Assembly (NCBI GenBank): GCA_963834135.1
Contig: CAWIAN010000007.1
Span: forward strand, 496,001-560,000
Source: Bog-257 sp963834135
GTDB lineage: Bacteria > Acidobacteriota > Terriglobia > Terriglobales > Acidobacteriaceae
Reading direction: 5' to 3'
DNA: 64,000 nucleotides
Made by a program: the position numbers and the translations under genes. The notes below the pieces were generated by a model. That model saw only the letters and a list, made by a program, of their open reading frames with translations. It was not told the DNA's origin and ran no database searches. Positions 55,601 to 63,392 of this stretch are shown here, in pieces; the stretch's first letter is position 1, and each line of letters starts with the position of its first letter.

Positions 55601-57713
55601 CGATCACCCGCTCATCCAGGAGGTGATGAAGGATGTGCTCACCGAGGCAATGGACATCGACGGTTTGCGCGCAGTTATCGAGCGAATCAACAGCGGCGCG
55701 ATCCGTTGTCTCGCAGTGGATACACCTGTTCCGTCGCAGTTCTCGCACGAGATCCTGAACGCCAATCCATACGCCTATCTGGATGACGCTCCGCTGGAAG
55801 AGCGCCGCGCTCGCGCCGTGCAGATGCGACGCATACTGCCCGAAGCCGTGCTCAACGAAGTCGGAAGGCTCGATCAACAGGCCATCGCGCGCGTTCGCGA
55901 TGAGGCGCGCCCCGACGTTCGCGACAGCGACGAGTTGCACGACGCCTTGCAGACCCTGGTAGCAGTGCCGGAAGAAATGCCGGACGCCGATTGGCAGCAG
56001 GTCGTCGACAACTGGAAGCCATTCGTAGCCGAACTGCTCGAAGGCTGGCGGGTCGTACGCGCGAGTGTTCGAACAAACCCGCTTGTTATCCCGACCGAGG
56101 CTTCCACCAATAACCCAATTGTCATCCCGACCGAGGACTTAAACACAAATACGGTTGTCGTCCCGACCGAGGACTTCAGTCCGAGTGGAGGGACCGGCGG
56201 TTCCACAGATCGGGTAGAGCGGACCTTCAGGTCCGCGTCCGCCAATCCTATTAATTCCGAGCCGGCTTCAGCCGGCGATACCCGTCGCTACCTCGTCGCC
56301 TCCGAGCGCGCCAAGGATTTCGCTCTCATCTTCCCTGGCGCCGAGTTCGAGGTCGCCCCACCCGATCTTCCGGCGAACACCACTTCACGCGACGACGCCA
56401 TTCACGCCATGGTCGCTGGATGGATGATGCACTCCGGTCCAATCACCGCAGCCGCCCTCGGCTACAGACTAGGCGTGCCAGCCAGCGACATCGAGAAATC
56501 TCTCCTGCGGCTGGAAGCTGCGGGAACAATCCTGCGCGGGAACTTCACCGGACAGGTTACTGGTGGGGAAGTCGAGTGGTGCGAGCGCCGACTCTTGTCG
56601 CGCATTCATCACCTCACGGTAGCAACGCTGCGGAAGCAGGTTGAACCCGTCACCCCCGCGCAATTCATGCGCTGGCTGCTGCGCTGGCAGCACATCGCTC
56701 CACAGTCGCAGCTGGCGGGTGAGCGTGGATTGCTGCAGGCCCTTCGCCAGTTGCAGGGCTTCGAGATCCCGGCAAACGCCTGGGAGAAGCAGGTTCTCGC
56801 GCGGCGCATCAATGACTACGATCCCGCCGCGCTCGATCAGTTGTGCCTCACCGGCGCAATCGGATGGGGGCGTCTCTCGCCGCATCCGGCGACGCTCGAA
56901 GAGGCCGGCGAAGGCCGCCGCCGCGTTGTTCCAACCAGCGTTGCGCCCATTACCTTCTTCGTTCGCGAAGAATCCGACTGGATGCAGCCACGCCTGGGCG
57001 AAGACGATCAGAGCTACGAAGGTATTCTCAGCATCTCGGCGCGCAGTGTGCTCGAGTATTTACGGCGCCGGGGCGCCTCGTTTTTTGCCGACATAGTTCG
57101 TGGCACCGGCAAGCTCAAAGCCGAGATCGAAACCGCATTATGGGAACTGGTCGCCGCCGGCATGGTGACCGCCGATGGCTTCGACAACCTGCGCTCGCTC
57201 ATCAATCCCAAGCGACGCTTGGGCCAGGGCTCCGGCAAAGTTTCGCGGCCTCGTCACACGCCGGGGCGCTGGTCGCTGCTCTATCCCTCCGAAGGCACCG
57301 ACCACAATCGCGTCGTCGAAGCCACTTGCTGGATGCTGCTGCGCCGTTACGGCGTGATCTTCCGCGAGGTGCTGGCGCGCGAGTCGAACCTCCCCAAGTG
57401 GCGCGAGTTGCTGATCGCTCTCCGCCGCCTGGAAGATCGCGGCGAGATCCGTGGCGGTCGCTTCGTCAGCGGCTTCCTGGGCGAGCAGTTCGCGTTGCCC
57501 GAGGCTGTCGAATCGGTGCGCGCCATGCGCAACCTTCCCGCCAGCGGCGAAGTCATCACCATCTCCGCCGCCGATCCGCTGAACCTCGTCGGCTTCATCG
57601 TTCCCGGAGATCGTGTTGCCGCCATCTCCGGCAAGTATGTCAGCTTCCGCGATGGCGTCGCCGTCGAGCCTGAAGGACGTTCACCCGTCCTGCTTGAAGC
57701 CGCAGGCCAGTGA
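52686..57713 (+). CDS. lhr: Lhr-type ATP-dependent helicase with three in-frame repeat insertions and two single-base frameshifts
   Basis: This is a large SF2 helicase, about 1675 residues once two indels are corrected. RecA1 has ISAPTGSGKTLAAFL, VDEIHAV and GLSATQKPIEEV. RecA2 has GHRRKMDLAIEVP, LVFVNTRRLAERL, AAHHGSLSRKLR and ATASLELGIDVG...ALQRVGRAGH. Winged-helix and Lhr-core domains follow (GGGMQLVIHAPFGGRINKAW; EESDWMQPRLGEDDQS). Lhr acts in DNA repair and translocates 3'-5' on DNA. The frame shifts by -1 near 53379, inside a repeat hairpin, and by +1 near 55158 (after VPTQ). Repeat-derived peptides of the form RVERxFRxAS ... EPASAGD interrupt it at three sites. The stop overlaps the DUF5522 start. 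Confidence 0.9.
53369..53576. repeat. Cluster of TTCA-loop hairpins inside lhr (site 1)
   Basis: This is a succession of palindromes between the RecA1 and RecA2 motifs. It comprises a degenerate GAGCGGAACTCAGCTCCGC (53370-53388) and a degenerate AGCCCTTCAGGCG near 53403. GCCGACC-TTCA-GGCCGGT follows at 53431-53448, GCCGGC-TTCA-GCCGGC at 53476-53491, GCGGGCC-TTCA-GGCCCGC at 53512-53529, and GCCGGC-TTCA-GCCGGC again at 53557-53572. Stems differ but stay paired, and the loops are constant. Confidence 0.85.
54825..54963. repeat. 139-bp palindromic element inside lhr (site 2)
   Basis: The element is bounded by GGGTAG (54825-54830) and its inverse CTACCC (54958-54963). Inside are GCTGCCC-TTCA-GGGCAGC (54832-54849), GTCGGC-TTTA-GCCGAC (54877-54892), GACAGG-CTAAAA-CCTGTC (54893-54910) and the inverted unit GCGGGTC-TGAA-GACCCGC (54939-54956). 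It is translated in frame. Confidence 0.85.
56075..56210. repeat. Three imperfect tandem copies of a CCCGACCGAGG unit inside lhr
   Basis: ATCCCGACCGAGGCTTC, ATCCCGACCGAGGACTT and GTCCCGACCGAGGACTT occur at roughly 35-bp spacing (about 56087-56177). They encode repeated V-I/V-P-T-E-A/D peptides directly before the third hairpin element. Confidence 0.75.
56211..56284. repeat. 74-bp palindromic element inside lhr (site 3)
   Basis: The element is bounded by CGGGTA (56211-56216) and TACCCG (56279-56284). It contains GCGGACC-TTCA-GGTCCGC (56219-56236) and GCCGGC-TTCA-GCCGGC (56261-56276). It is the simplest complete copy in the window and looks like a unit element of about 74 bp. Confidence 0.85.
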
Positions 57714-57877
57714 TGGACGACGAACTGATTGAGGGCGTCGACTACTACTGGGAAAACGGCTTCATGGTTTTCACCGCCGTTTACCTGAAAAAACGCGGCT
57801 TCTGCTGCCGCTCCGGCTGCCGGCATTGTCCGTATGGTTTCGTGAGGGAAAATGAGGCGCAACCGCATTCTTCATAG
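57713..57877 (+). CDS. DUF5522 family small Cys-rich protein
   Basis: This 54-residue protein begins MDDELIEGVDYYWENGFMVF and has TAVYLKKRGFCCRSGCRHCP, the C-C-x3-C-x2-C pattern of DUF5522. Its four cysteines plus His suggest a small metal site (zinc or iron-sulfur). The ATG shares one base with the lhr stop (TGATG), so translation is coupled to lhr. Function is unknown. The family recognition is from memory of its R-G-x-C-C-x-x-x-C-R-H-C-P-Y signature. Confidence 0.75.
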   Translation: MDDELIEGVDYYWENGFMVFTAVYLKKRGFCCRSGCRHCPYGFVRENEAQPHSS

Positions 57878-58241
57878 CGCGATACCCATCCTTCGCCGCG
57901 CGGGGCAAGCTCTTGGCTCTTAGCTCTTAGCTTCTACTTTTTGGCTCCGGTCTATTAGCTTGAGGCGCTGTATCGAAGGATCGCAAACGAAGCGCTGCCC
58001 ACTACGAATGCCATTCACTCCCGGGGTGTCATCCTGAGCGGAGCAGCGCGCGCATTTGGCGCTGCGGAGTCGAAGGACCCCTCCCTCACCCCAGATTTCC
58101 GCGTCGTCGACTCTTCGTCGCGCATCTGCACCTGACCCGTGACCGCGATATTGCTAAGAGCTAACGGCTAAAAGCTAAGAGCAGCGGACAGGCTCGACTT
58201 CGCGCTTGCGTTATCGTCCTCTCTCCCGCGAAACTAACTTC
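57878..58241. other. 364-bp gene-free region with a GTCATCCTGAGCG repeat
   Basis: No gene is visible. Short direct repeats of TTAGCTCTTAGCTT type lie at about 57910-57935 and again near 58155-58180 (AGCTAACGGCTAAAAGCTAA). The main repeat is listed at 58027-58080. Confidence 0.5.
58027..58080. repeat. GTCATCCTGAGCG...TCGAAGGACC interspersed repeat
   Basis: GTCATCCTGAGCGGAGCAGC leads into the GCAGCGC/GCGCTGC stem and ends GAGTCGAAGGACCC. Related copies occur at 59031-59139 and 62362-62451. Confidence 0.7.
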
Positions 58242-58968
58242 GTGAACGCCATCGCCATCATTCCTGCCCGACTCGCCTCCACCCGGCTGCCGCGCAAGAT
58301 CCTTCGCGACATCGCCGGCCGTCCCATGCTCGCGCATGTTTACGAAGCCGCGCGCGCCTGCCCCCAATTGCAGGATGTCATCGTGGCAACCGACTCGGAG
58401 GAGATTGCCGCCGTCTGCCGGCAGAATGGCTGGCGCTATCGCCTGACCTCGCCCGAGCATCGCAGCGGCACCGATCGCGTTCACGAAGTCGCGCAGACCA
58501 TCGATGCCGACGTCTACGTCAACGTGCAGGGTGATGAGCCGCTGGCGCGCCGCGAGCATCTCGACGTATTGATGGAGCTCATGCGTGATGAGCACGTGCA
58601 GGTGGGCACGATCAAGACGCCGTGCCCGGCCGAAGACGTGAACAATCCCAACGCGGTGAAGGTGGTGACCGCTCTCGATCGGCGTGCGCTTTATTTCTCT
58701 CGCGCGACCATTCCGTTCGATCGCGATCGCACCGGGGCACGTGCGCTACTACAAGCATCTGGGCTTTTACGCTTACCGCAAGTCCGCGCTCGATGCTTTC
58801 TGTACCTGGCCCGAGTCGGAGCTGGAGCGCAACGAGCGCCTGGAGCAGCTGCGCTTCCTCGATCACGGCATAGCCATCTATGTGGCCGAGACGCCGTACG
58901 ACACTGTGGGAGTCGATACCGAAGAGGATCTGGAGCGGGTGGAAGCGATTATGCGCGGAAGAGAATAA
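58242..58968 (+). CDS. kdsB: 3-deoxy-manno-octulosonate cytidylyltransferase (single-base frameshift)
   Basis: KdsB makes CMP-Kdo for lipopolysaccharide core assembly. The first frame gives AIAIIPARLASTRLPRKIL, IVATDSEEIAAVC, HRSGTDRVHEVAQ, VNVQGDEPL and FSRATIPFDRDRTG. After the run GGGG at about 58733-58736 the family continues one frame over as HVRYYKHLGFYAYRKSALDA and ends ETPYDTVGVDTEEDLERVE. Deleting one G gives a normal 241-residue protein. The break is in a short homopolymer, so a sequencing error is the simplest explanation. The start is GTG at 58242. Its presence implies a Kdo-containing, lipopolysaccharide-bearing outer membrane. Confidence 0.9.
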
Positions 58969-59030
58969 GGTTGAAGTCCAGGTTGGGTCCCGCCCTCAGG
59001 GGCGCATGCACTGCGTTTGCTCAATGAATT

Positions 59031-59139
59031 GTCATCCTGAGGAGGCCTTCAGGCCGACGAAGGATCCGCGGTTCGTCGCGCAGTGAAGTCACTTTCCGGC
59101 GCAGGCAAACCGCAGATCCTTCGCTTCGCTCAGGATGAC
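59031..59139. repeat. 109-bp inverted-repeat element between kdsB and the M48 gene
   Basis: Left arm GTCATCCTGA ... CGAAGGATCCGCGGTT (59031-59073). Right arm AACCGCAGATCCTTCG ... TCAGGATGAC (59108-59139) is its near-perfect reverse complement. The left arm contains its own GGCC-TTCA-GGCC hairpin (59044-59055). This looks like a compound palindromic (BIME-like) element. Confidence 0.8.
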
Positions 59140-59182
59140 AAAGGAAGGGGAGCAGGATGACTAAGGAAGGGGAAGGAACTTA

Positions 59183-60347
59183 TTACGCCACCACTTCCGG
59201 CTGTTTGTTCGCCCAGGCATGCGCCGCCGCTACCCGCTTCCCAATCGACGGATGCGAGTGGAAGAGCCACTCGATCGCCTTGTTCGGCTCGCGTTCGGCG
59301 AGGTTCTGATCCGCCAGCTTCTGCATTGAGCTGATGAAAGGCTCGATCGCCGGCGTGTTCTCCCAGGCGTAGCGATCGGCCTCGCGCTCGTGCTTGCGCG
59401 AGATCGCATTCAGCGCCGGCATCAACACAAAGCCCAACACTGTTGCCACCAGCACGATCAGCGGCAGGTTGGCGAAGTCGTACAACCGGGGATCGAGCGC
59501 CGGAAACCACTCCTTCGCAATCACGAAACGCAGCACCACATTGATCAGCCAGAATCCCAGTAGGGTCACTCCAACCTGCATCAGGATGCTCTTCAGGATG
59601 TGCTTATGCACATGGTGTCCGAGTTCATGCGCCAGGATGGCTTCGATCTCGTCATCGCTGTAGTGCTGGAGCAGCGTGTCAGAAAGAATGATGCGGCGAG
59701 TCGATCCGATTCCGGTCAATGCGGCGTTGGCCTTGTTCGTCTTCTCCGAAAGCTTCCACTCGTAGACGCCGCGCACCCGCGTGCCGGCTCGCTCGCCCAA
59801 CTTGGTCAGACGATCGCGCAGTCCATCATTGGCCAGCGGCTCAAACTTGTAGAAGATCGGCATCAGCACAACGGGCGCGAGTTGCGCCATCAGCAGGAAC
59901 AAGCCTACGAAGACAGCCCAGGCAATAATCCACCAGCGCTGCGGCGCAATACGAATGATCGAATACACAATCTCGACCATGATGGTGCCGAGCACCAGCG
60001 ACACCAGCCAGCCCTTGCATTCATCCCACACCCAGCTGCGGAATTTCTGATTCGACAGATGGTATTGATGCTCCAGCCGGAAGCCGGTGAAATCGAAAGG
60101 CAGGCTCAGAGACCTTCGCAATCAGCGAAAACATCAGCACGTAGAGGAAGACGGCGAAGAAGTAATGCTGGCGCGCTCCCAGGTACGACCAGTCGCGCAG
60201 TGTGCCGGTCCATCCCGTGACCAGGAGTACGACCAGCAGGGCGAAACCAATCACGGTGTCGGCCAAGCCAAGCCAGCGCTGAGTGCGGTTGTAGCGCCGC
60301 ACCTCGGGCGAATCCGCCGGGAGCTGCGGGTTTGCTGTGGTTGCCAT
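59183..60347 (-). CDS. M48/Ste24-type membrane zinc metalloprotease (single-base frameshift)
   Basis: This is a CAAX-prenyl-protease-1-like intramembrane metalloprotease of about 387 residues after correction. The N-terminal frame starts at 60347 and includes two membrane helices. Near 60108 an extra base breaks it after FSLIAKV, and the family sequence resumes as LSLPFDFTGFRLEHQYHLSN. The zinc motif HELGHHVHKH lies after LSDTLLQHYSDDEIEAILA, and the third ligand Glu is in READRYAWE. Bacterial relatives act in membrane protein quality control. The single indel is probably an error because both halves are otherwise conserved. Confidence 0.9.
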
Positions 60348-60408
60348 CCTTTAGATCGAAGCTGGAACGACAGGTCTGCGTCGCAGCGACGTTGTTCCAG
60401 TATAAAGC

Positions 60409-60447
60409 ACAAAAAACCCGCACAACCGGGAGCAGAATGTGCGGGTT
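60409..60447 (-). terminator. Rho-independent terminator of the coiled-coil protein gene
   Basis: Read on the minus strand, AACCCGCAC (60447-60439) pairs with GTGCGGGTT (60423-60415), followed by a T-run from 60416 down to about 60409. Confidence 0.8.
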
Positions 60448-60471
60448 CTTCGTCGGCCTCAACAGAAGCGC

Positions 60472-61368
60472 TTACTGGGGAGGCGGAAGCTTCTGTCTCG
60501 GAGATGCTGCATTCGAGTTGTCTGCCTGCGTGTTACCACCGTTCGGGTTGGCATTCGCATTCGACATCGACGCCAGTTCGGACTGCCGATAACGCGGTGC
60601 GCTGACATATCCGTGAATGTGGTCCTTGGTGACGCTGTTGATCACCAGCTCTACCGGCTGCCCGCTGCCGGGCATGTAGAACATCACCGGCTGATACAAG
60701 TTGACGTGCTTCTGCGACAACGAGCGGTCATCGACCATCAGTTCGAGATCGGCATACTGATGCTTGATGTTCGCCTTCCGCAGGCGGACGCCGAAGGGAC
60801 CGCTCTGCGCGTACTGCTTCGACTTGGTGATGTCGAACTCGAAATAACTGCGCTCGCCTTTCTTCTCCAGCAGCACCAGCTCATCGTGCGTGCGCGCGAT
60901 CGAACCGGTTAGCTCGGTGCGCGTGTTATTCAGATCACCCTGGGTACTCGCAATCTGGCTTCGCGTATCTTCGATGGCTTTGTTTTGCGCATCGAGTTGC
61001 GATTGCATCTTCTGTAGGCGTGAAGGCTGGCTGCTGTGGTGCGCAGCGGCGGCATGGCGAAGCGGAGGATGCGGTGCGGGTTGCTCCTGGGCCTGGGCTC
61101 GAGCTTGTGCCTGCGCTGCTTGCGCCGCCAGAGCATTGACCTTCGTGGTCAAGTCGTCGACCTGGCTGCGCGTGGTGGCAAGCTGCGCGCCGGTCTGCTG
61201 ATTTTCTGCAACCAAGTTCTGAGCCACCCGATGCTCGTGAAATGCATAGCCGCCGAGCATGGCTCCGGCCACCAGCACGGGTGCGATATAGGCGACGGCG
61301 CGTCCGGAAATCGATCCTCGCGGTTGATCAGCGAAGGCCCGGTGCGGCTCGTCCTCGTAGTAATCCAT
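60472..61368 (-). CDS. Membrane-anchored coiled-coil protein, unknown function
   Basis: This is a 298-residue protein. An N-terminal cytoplasmic segment rich in acidic residues (MDYYEDEPHRAFADQPRG) precedes one membrane helix (AVAYIAPVLVAGAMLGGYAF). A coiled coil follows (ATTRSQVDDLTTKVNALAAQ and QKMQSQLDAQNKAIEDTRSQ), broken by an Ala/Gln/Pro/His-rich linker. After it comes a C-terminal globular domain (SYFEFDITKSKQYAQ, GPFGVRLRKANIKHQYADLE) and a disordered tail. ATG at 61368, preceded by AGGAGG, fixes the start. No family name recognised. It may be an envelope-spanning factor. Confidence 0.72.
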   Translation of the reverse strand: MDYYEDEPHRAFADQPRGSISGRAVAYIAPVLVAGAMLGGYAFHEHRVAQNLVAENQQTGAQLATTRSQVDDLTTKVNALAAQAAQAQARAQAQEQPAPHPPLRHAAAAHHSSQPSRLQKMQSQLDAQNKAIEDTRSQIASTQGDLNNTRTELTGSIARTHDELVLLEKKGERSYFEFDITKSKQYAQSGPFGVRLRKANIKHQYADLELMVDDRSLSQKHVNLYQPVMFYMPGSGQPVELVINSVTKDHIHGYVSAPRYRQSELASMSNANANPNGGNTQADNSNAASPRQKLPPPQ

Positions 61369-61624
61369 CTTGCCTCCTGAAACGGCGTCAGCCTCCAAAG
61401 CCGACGAGTACTCGAAAGAATAAGCAACTGGGATTCCACGCTTTGGCGGGGCTAAGTGTTTGTAAGATTTGACTCACCCGTAGGGAACTCAGGAACTGAC
61501 AGAGAAGGGTTGGGATGGGAGTGTGCAAAAACTTCAAGTGCCATCCAAAGTTGCGGCAGGACGTACTCGCAAGAACAACCTTAGTCGATAGGCAGCAACT
61601 CTGCCGGTACCGTTATTCTGGAGT

Positions 61625-62332
61625 GTGAGTCAAAGCACATCCACAAGCCTAAAGGCTTCGCTTCGGAAGATTTCGCTCCGGTCCGTTGTTACCTGGCTCG
61701 CCGTCGCCATTCTGCTTCTTTGGCTCTTTGCTGCGCTGCTCCTTGTCGCGGCCAGGTGGGTCGATCCGCCGACCACCGCCGTGCAAATCGAGCGGCGTAT
61801 GCAGTCGTGGACGCAGGACAAGCCGTATCAGAAGCGATACAAATTTATCCCCCTGAATCAGATCTCGCCCGACCTTCAGCACGCCGTCATCGCCGCAGAG
61901 GATGCGCGCTTCTACCTGCATCACGGATTCGATTGGAAACAGATCCAAATCGCTGCCCATGAAGACATGGAAGGCGAGCGCACCCGCGGTGCCTCTACGC
62001 TTACGCAGCAACTCGTCAAGAACCTGCTCTTCGGGACCAGTCGGTCGGTGATCCGCAAGGGCGTCGAGACTACGCTTGTGCCGGTGGCTGAATTCGTGCT
62101 CGGAAAGCGGCGCATTCTGGAGCTGTACCTGAACGTAGTCGAGTGGGGTCCGGGCATTTATGGCGCCGACGCAGCCTGTCGTTTCTACGACAAGATCCCG
62201 CCACGAAATATCGGAAGAGAACAGTCGGCGCAACTCGCCGCGATTCTGCCGGCTCCGCTAAAAAGAAAGCCTGAGCGCATGCATCGCTATCCGGAGATTA
62301 TCCTGAAGCGCATGAGCCAGGTGGGCTGGTAA
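61625..62332 (+). CDS. mtgA: Monofunctional biosynthetic peptidoglycan transglycosylase
   Basis: This 235-residue GT51 enzyme polymerises lipid II into glycan strands. One N-terminal membrane helix (LAVAILLLWLFAALLLVAA) precedes the catalytic domain with VIAAEDARFYLHHGFDW (catalytic Glu), RGASTLTQQLVKNL, KRRILELYLNVVEWG and the second-Glu region. GIYGADAACRFYDK completes it, and no transpeptidase domain follows. The start is GTG at 61625. Length is normal for MtgA. Confidence 0.94.
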   Translation: MSQSTSTSLKASLRKISLRSVVTWLAVAILLLWLFAALLLVAARWVDPPTTAVQIERRMQSWTQDKPYQKRYKFIPLNQISPDLQHAVIAAEDARFYLHHGFDWKQIQIAAHEDMEGERTRGASTLTQQLVKNLLFGTSRSVIRKGVETTLVPVAEFVLGKRRILELYLNVVEWGPGIYGADAACRFYDKIPPRNIGREQSAQLAAILPAPLKRKPERMHRYPEIILKRMSQVGW

Positions 62333-62361
62333 GCGTGCGTTGCGATGAAGATTTTTCCGAT

Positions 62362-62451
62362 TGTCATCCTGAGCGGAGCGTCCGCTCTGCCTTTCGAGCC
62401 GCAGCCTCTGCGGCTCGGCGGACGCGCAGTCGAAGGACCTCTACCTTGGAA
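62362..62451. repeat. GTCATCCTGAGCG...TCGAAGGACC repeat with a perfect 10-bp stem
   Basis: GTCATCCTGAGCGGAGCG opens the element. CGAGCCGCAG-CCT-CTGCGGCTCG (62395-62417) is a perfect hairpin, and CGCAGTCGAAGGACCTC closes it. Same family as 58027-58080. Confidence 0.75.
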
Positions 62452-62520
62452 AGGCAAGATCGTGAGCCCCGGGTTAAGTTCCCGCCTGCAAAACCCGGCA
62501 ATCCATAGGCTGACGAGCGC

Positions 62521-62622
62521 CCGGTGCCCCAGGGTCACGTCCTGCATTTGGACGTTAAGCCTAGGTTCGACCAGCTTGGAAGGGGCGCACCGTCAGAGCC
62601 TGCCTTGAGCGAAGTCGAAGGG
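62521..62622. repeat. Compound GGTGCCCC and GCCTTGAGCGAAGTCGAAGG repeats
   Basis: GGTGCCCC (62523-62530) and GGGGCGCACC (62582-62591) form imperfect inverted ends of a roughly 70-bp unit. Directly after it, GAGCCTGCCTTGAGCGAAGT plus CGAAGGG (62596-62622) belongs to another repeat type. Confidence 0.5.
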
Positions 62623-62849
62623 CACACCGTTAAGGCCGTCTTCTCGTTCCAGCGAAGCAGACCTCAGCCCGGCGAGCAAGCTCTCACTTCCCGATGCAGA
62701 AGGTTACAAAAACCGGTAAATGCATGGTTTATTAGAGTTACTTGTGGTACGAGACAGGTCTGTGGACACGCCAGTGGACGCATTGCGAGACTCCTCTCGC
62801 AGCCGAACAGCGCTATCGTCGCGAGGTTCATCACGCTTGCTGATCGGTC

Positions 62850-63012
62850 CACTCGCACAGCAGGTAGCGAGCTTCGAGCGAGAAGCCATCCTGTCCGAGT
62901 TGCAGCCTTAGCATCATCACCAATGCAGCCAAGGCGCTGGGGTTCGAACGGAGCCATCTATATAAGAAGTGTGAGCAGCTAGGGATCGATTTACGAGCTG
63001 CCGCAATGCGAC
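62850..63012 (+). pseudogene. Remnant of an NtrC-family regulator C-terminus (Fis-type HTH)
   Basis: The plus strand reads LIGPLAQQVASFEREAILSE, then hits a stop and a frame change at about 62905-62912. It resumes in another frame as ITNAAKALGFERSHLYKKCE followed by QLGIDLR. That order (FEREAIL...ITNAAKALG-ERSHLYKK-LGI) is the Fis-like DNA-binding end of sigma-54-dependent response regulators. The receiver and AAA+ domains are absent, so this is a decayed fragment. It lies in the repeat-rich tail of the window. Confidence 0.65.
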
Positions 63013-63113
63013 CCGCAACTGAGGGTGGAGCGACGCTGCGCTCGCAGATGGACTCAGCCTTCGGCAACGTCCAATCGGCGGGTTTCGTTTGCGTGTCCTA
63101 AATCTTCGATCTA

Positions 63114-63158
63114 TGGCACGCTCTGAGAGATTCGAACTCCCGACCTTCTGCTTCGTAG
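63114..63158 (-). pseudogene. 3'-half fragment of a tRNA-Arg
   Basis: Read on the minus strand, CTACGAAGCAGAAGGTCGGG continues to AGTTCGAATCTCTCAGAGCG and ends TGCCA. It has anticodon loop, 3' anticodon stem, T arm with TTCGAAT and a CCA end. The 5' half is replaced by unrelated sequence: the matching stem should be TCTGC but is TCTCC. Such 3' halves are left when elements integrate at tRNA genes. Confidence 0.65.
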
Positions 63159-63392
63159 GGAGAAGACAGCCCCAACCCCACACAATCGCAAGCAACGAAC
63201 CCCAACAGACACTGCCCGCAGTTGCTCTCTTTTGGCTGCTTTCGGCTTACCTTCACGGACAGTCACCAGGACCATCAGCACGGCAAGGGTACTTCGCTCC
63301 GCTCTAAATATCACGCCACGGCTGGTTGGTCAGTGTGAGCCATAATTTCGCCTCTTTTGATACCCTCTCGCCTAGTGGAAGATGAGGGCACC

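Larger units (their letters stand above)
62333..63392. other. 1.06-kb decayed region without intact genes
   Basis: This stretch contains several interspersed repeats (62362-62451, 62521-62622), a broken NtrC-type regulator remnant (about 62850-63012) and a tRNA 3'-half fragment (63114-63158). Open frames here on both strands are interrupted, lack ribosome sites, or are translations of repeats and tRNA. Confidence 0.6.

Noticed and set aside
56075..56210. Tandem CCCGACCGAGG units considered as a CRISPR array
   Set aside because: Only three imperfect copies, repeats too short, spacers not unique-length, and translated in frame in lhr. No cas genes are in the window.
62917..63195. Minus-strand open frame containing the peptide KVGSSNLSERA
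   Set aside because: This phrase is the translation of a tRNA 3' half (63114-63158); the plus-strand counterpart SERFELPTF has the same origin. Neither is a protein gene.
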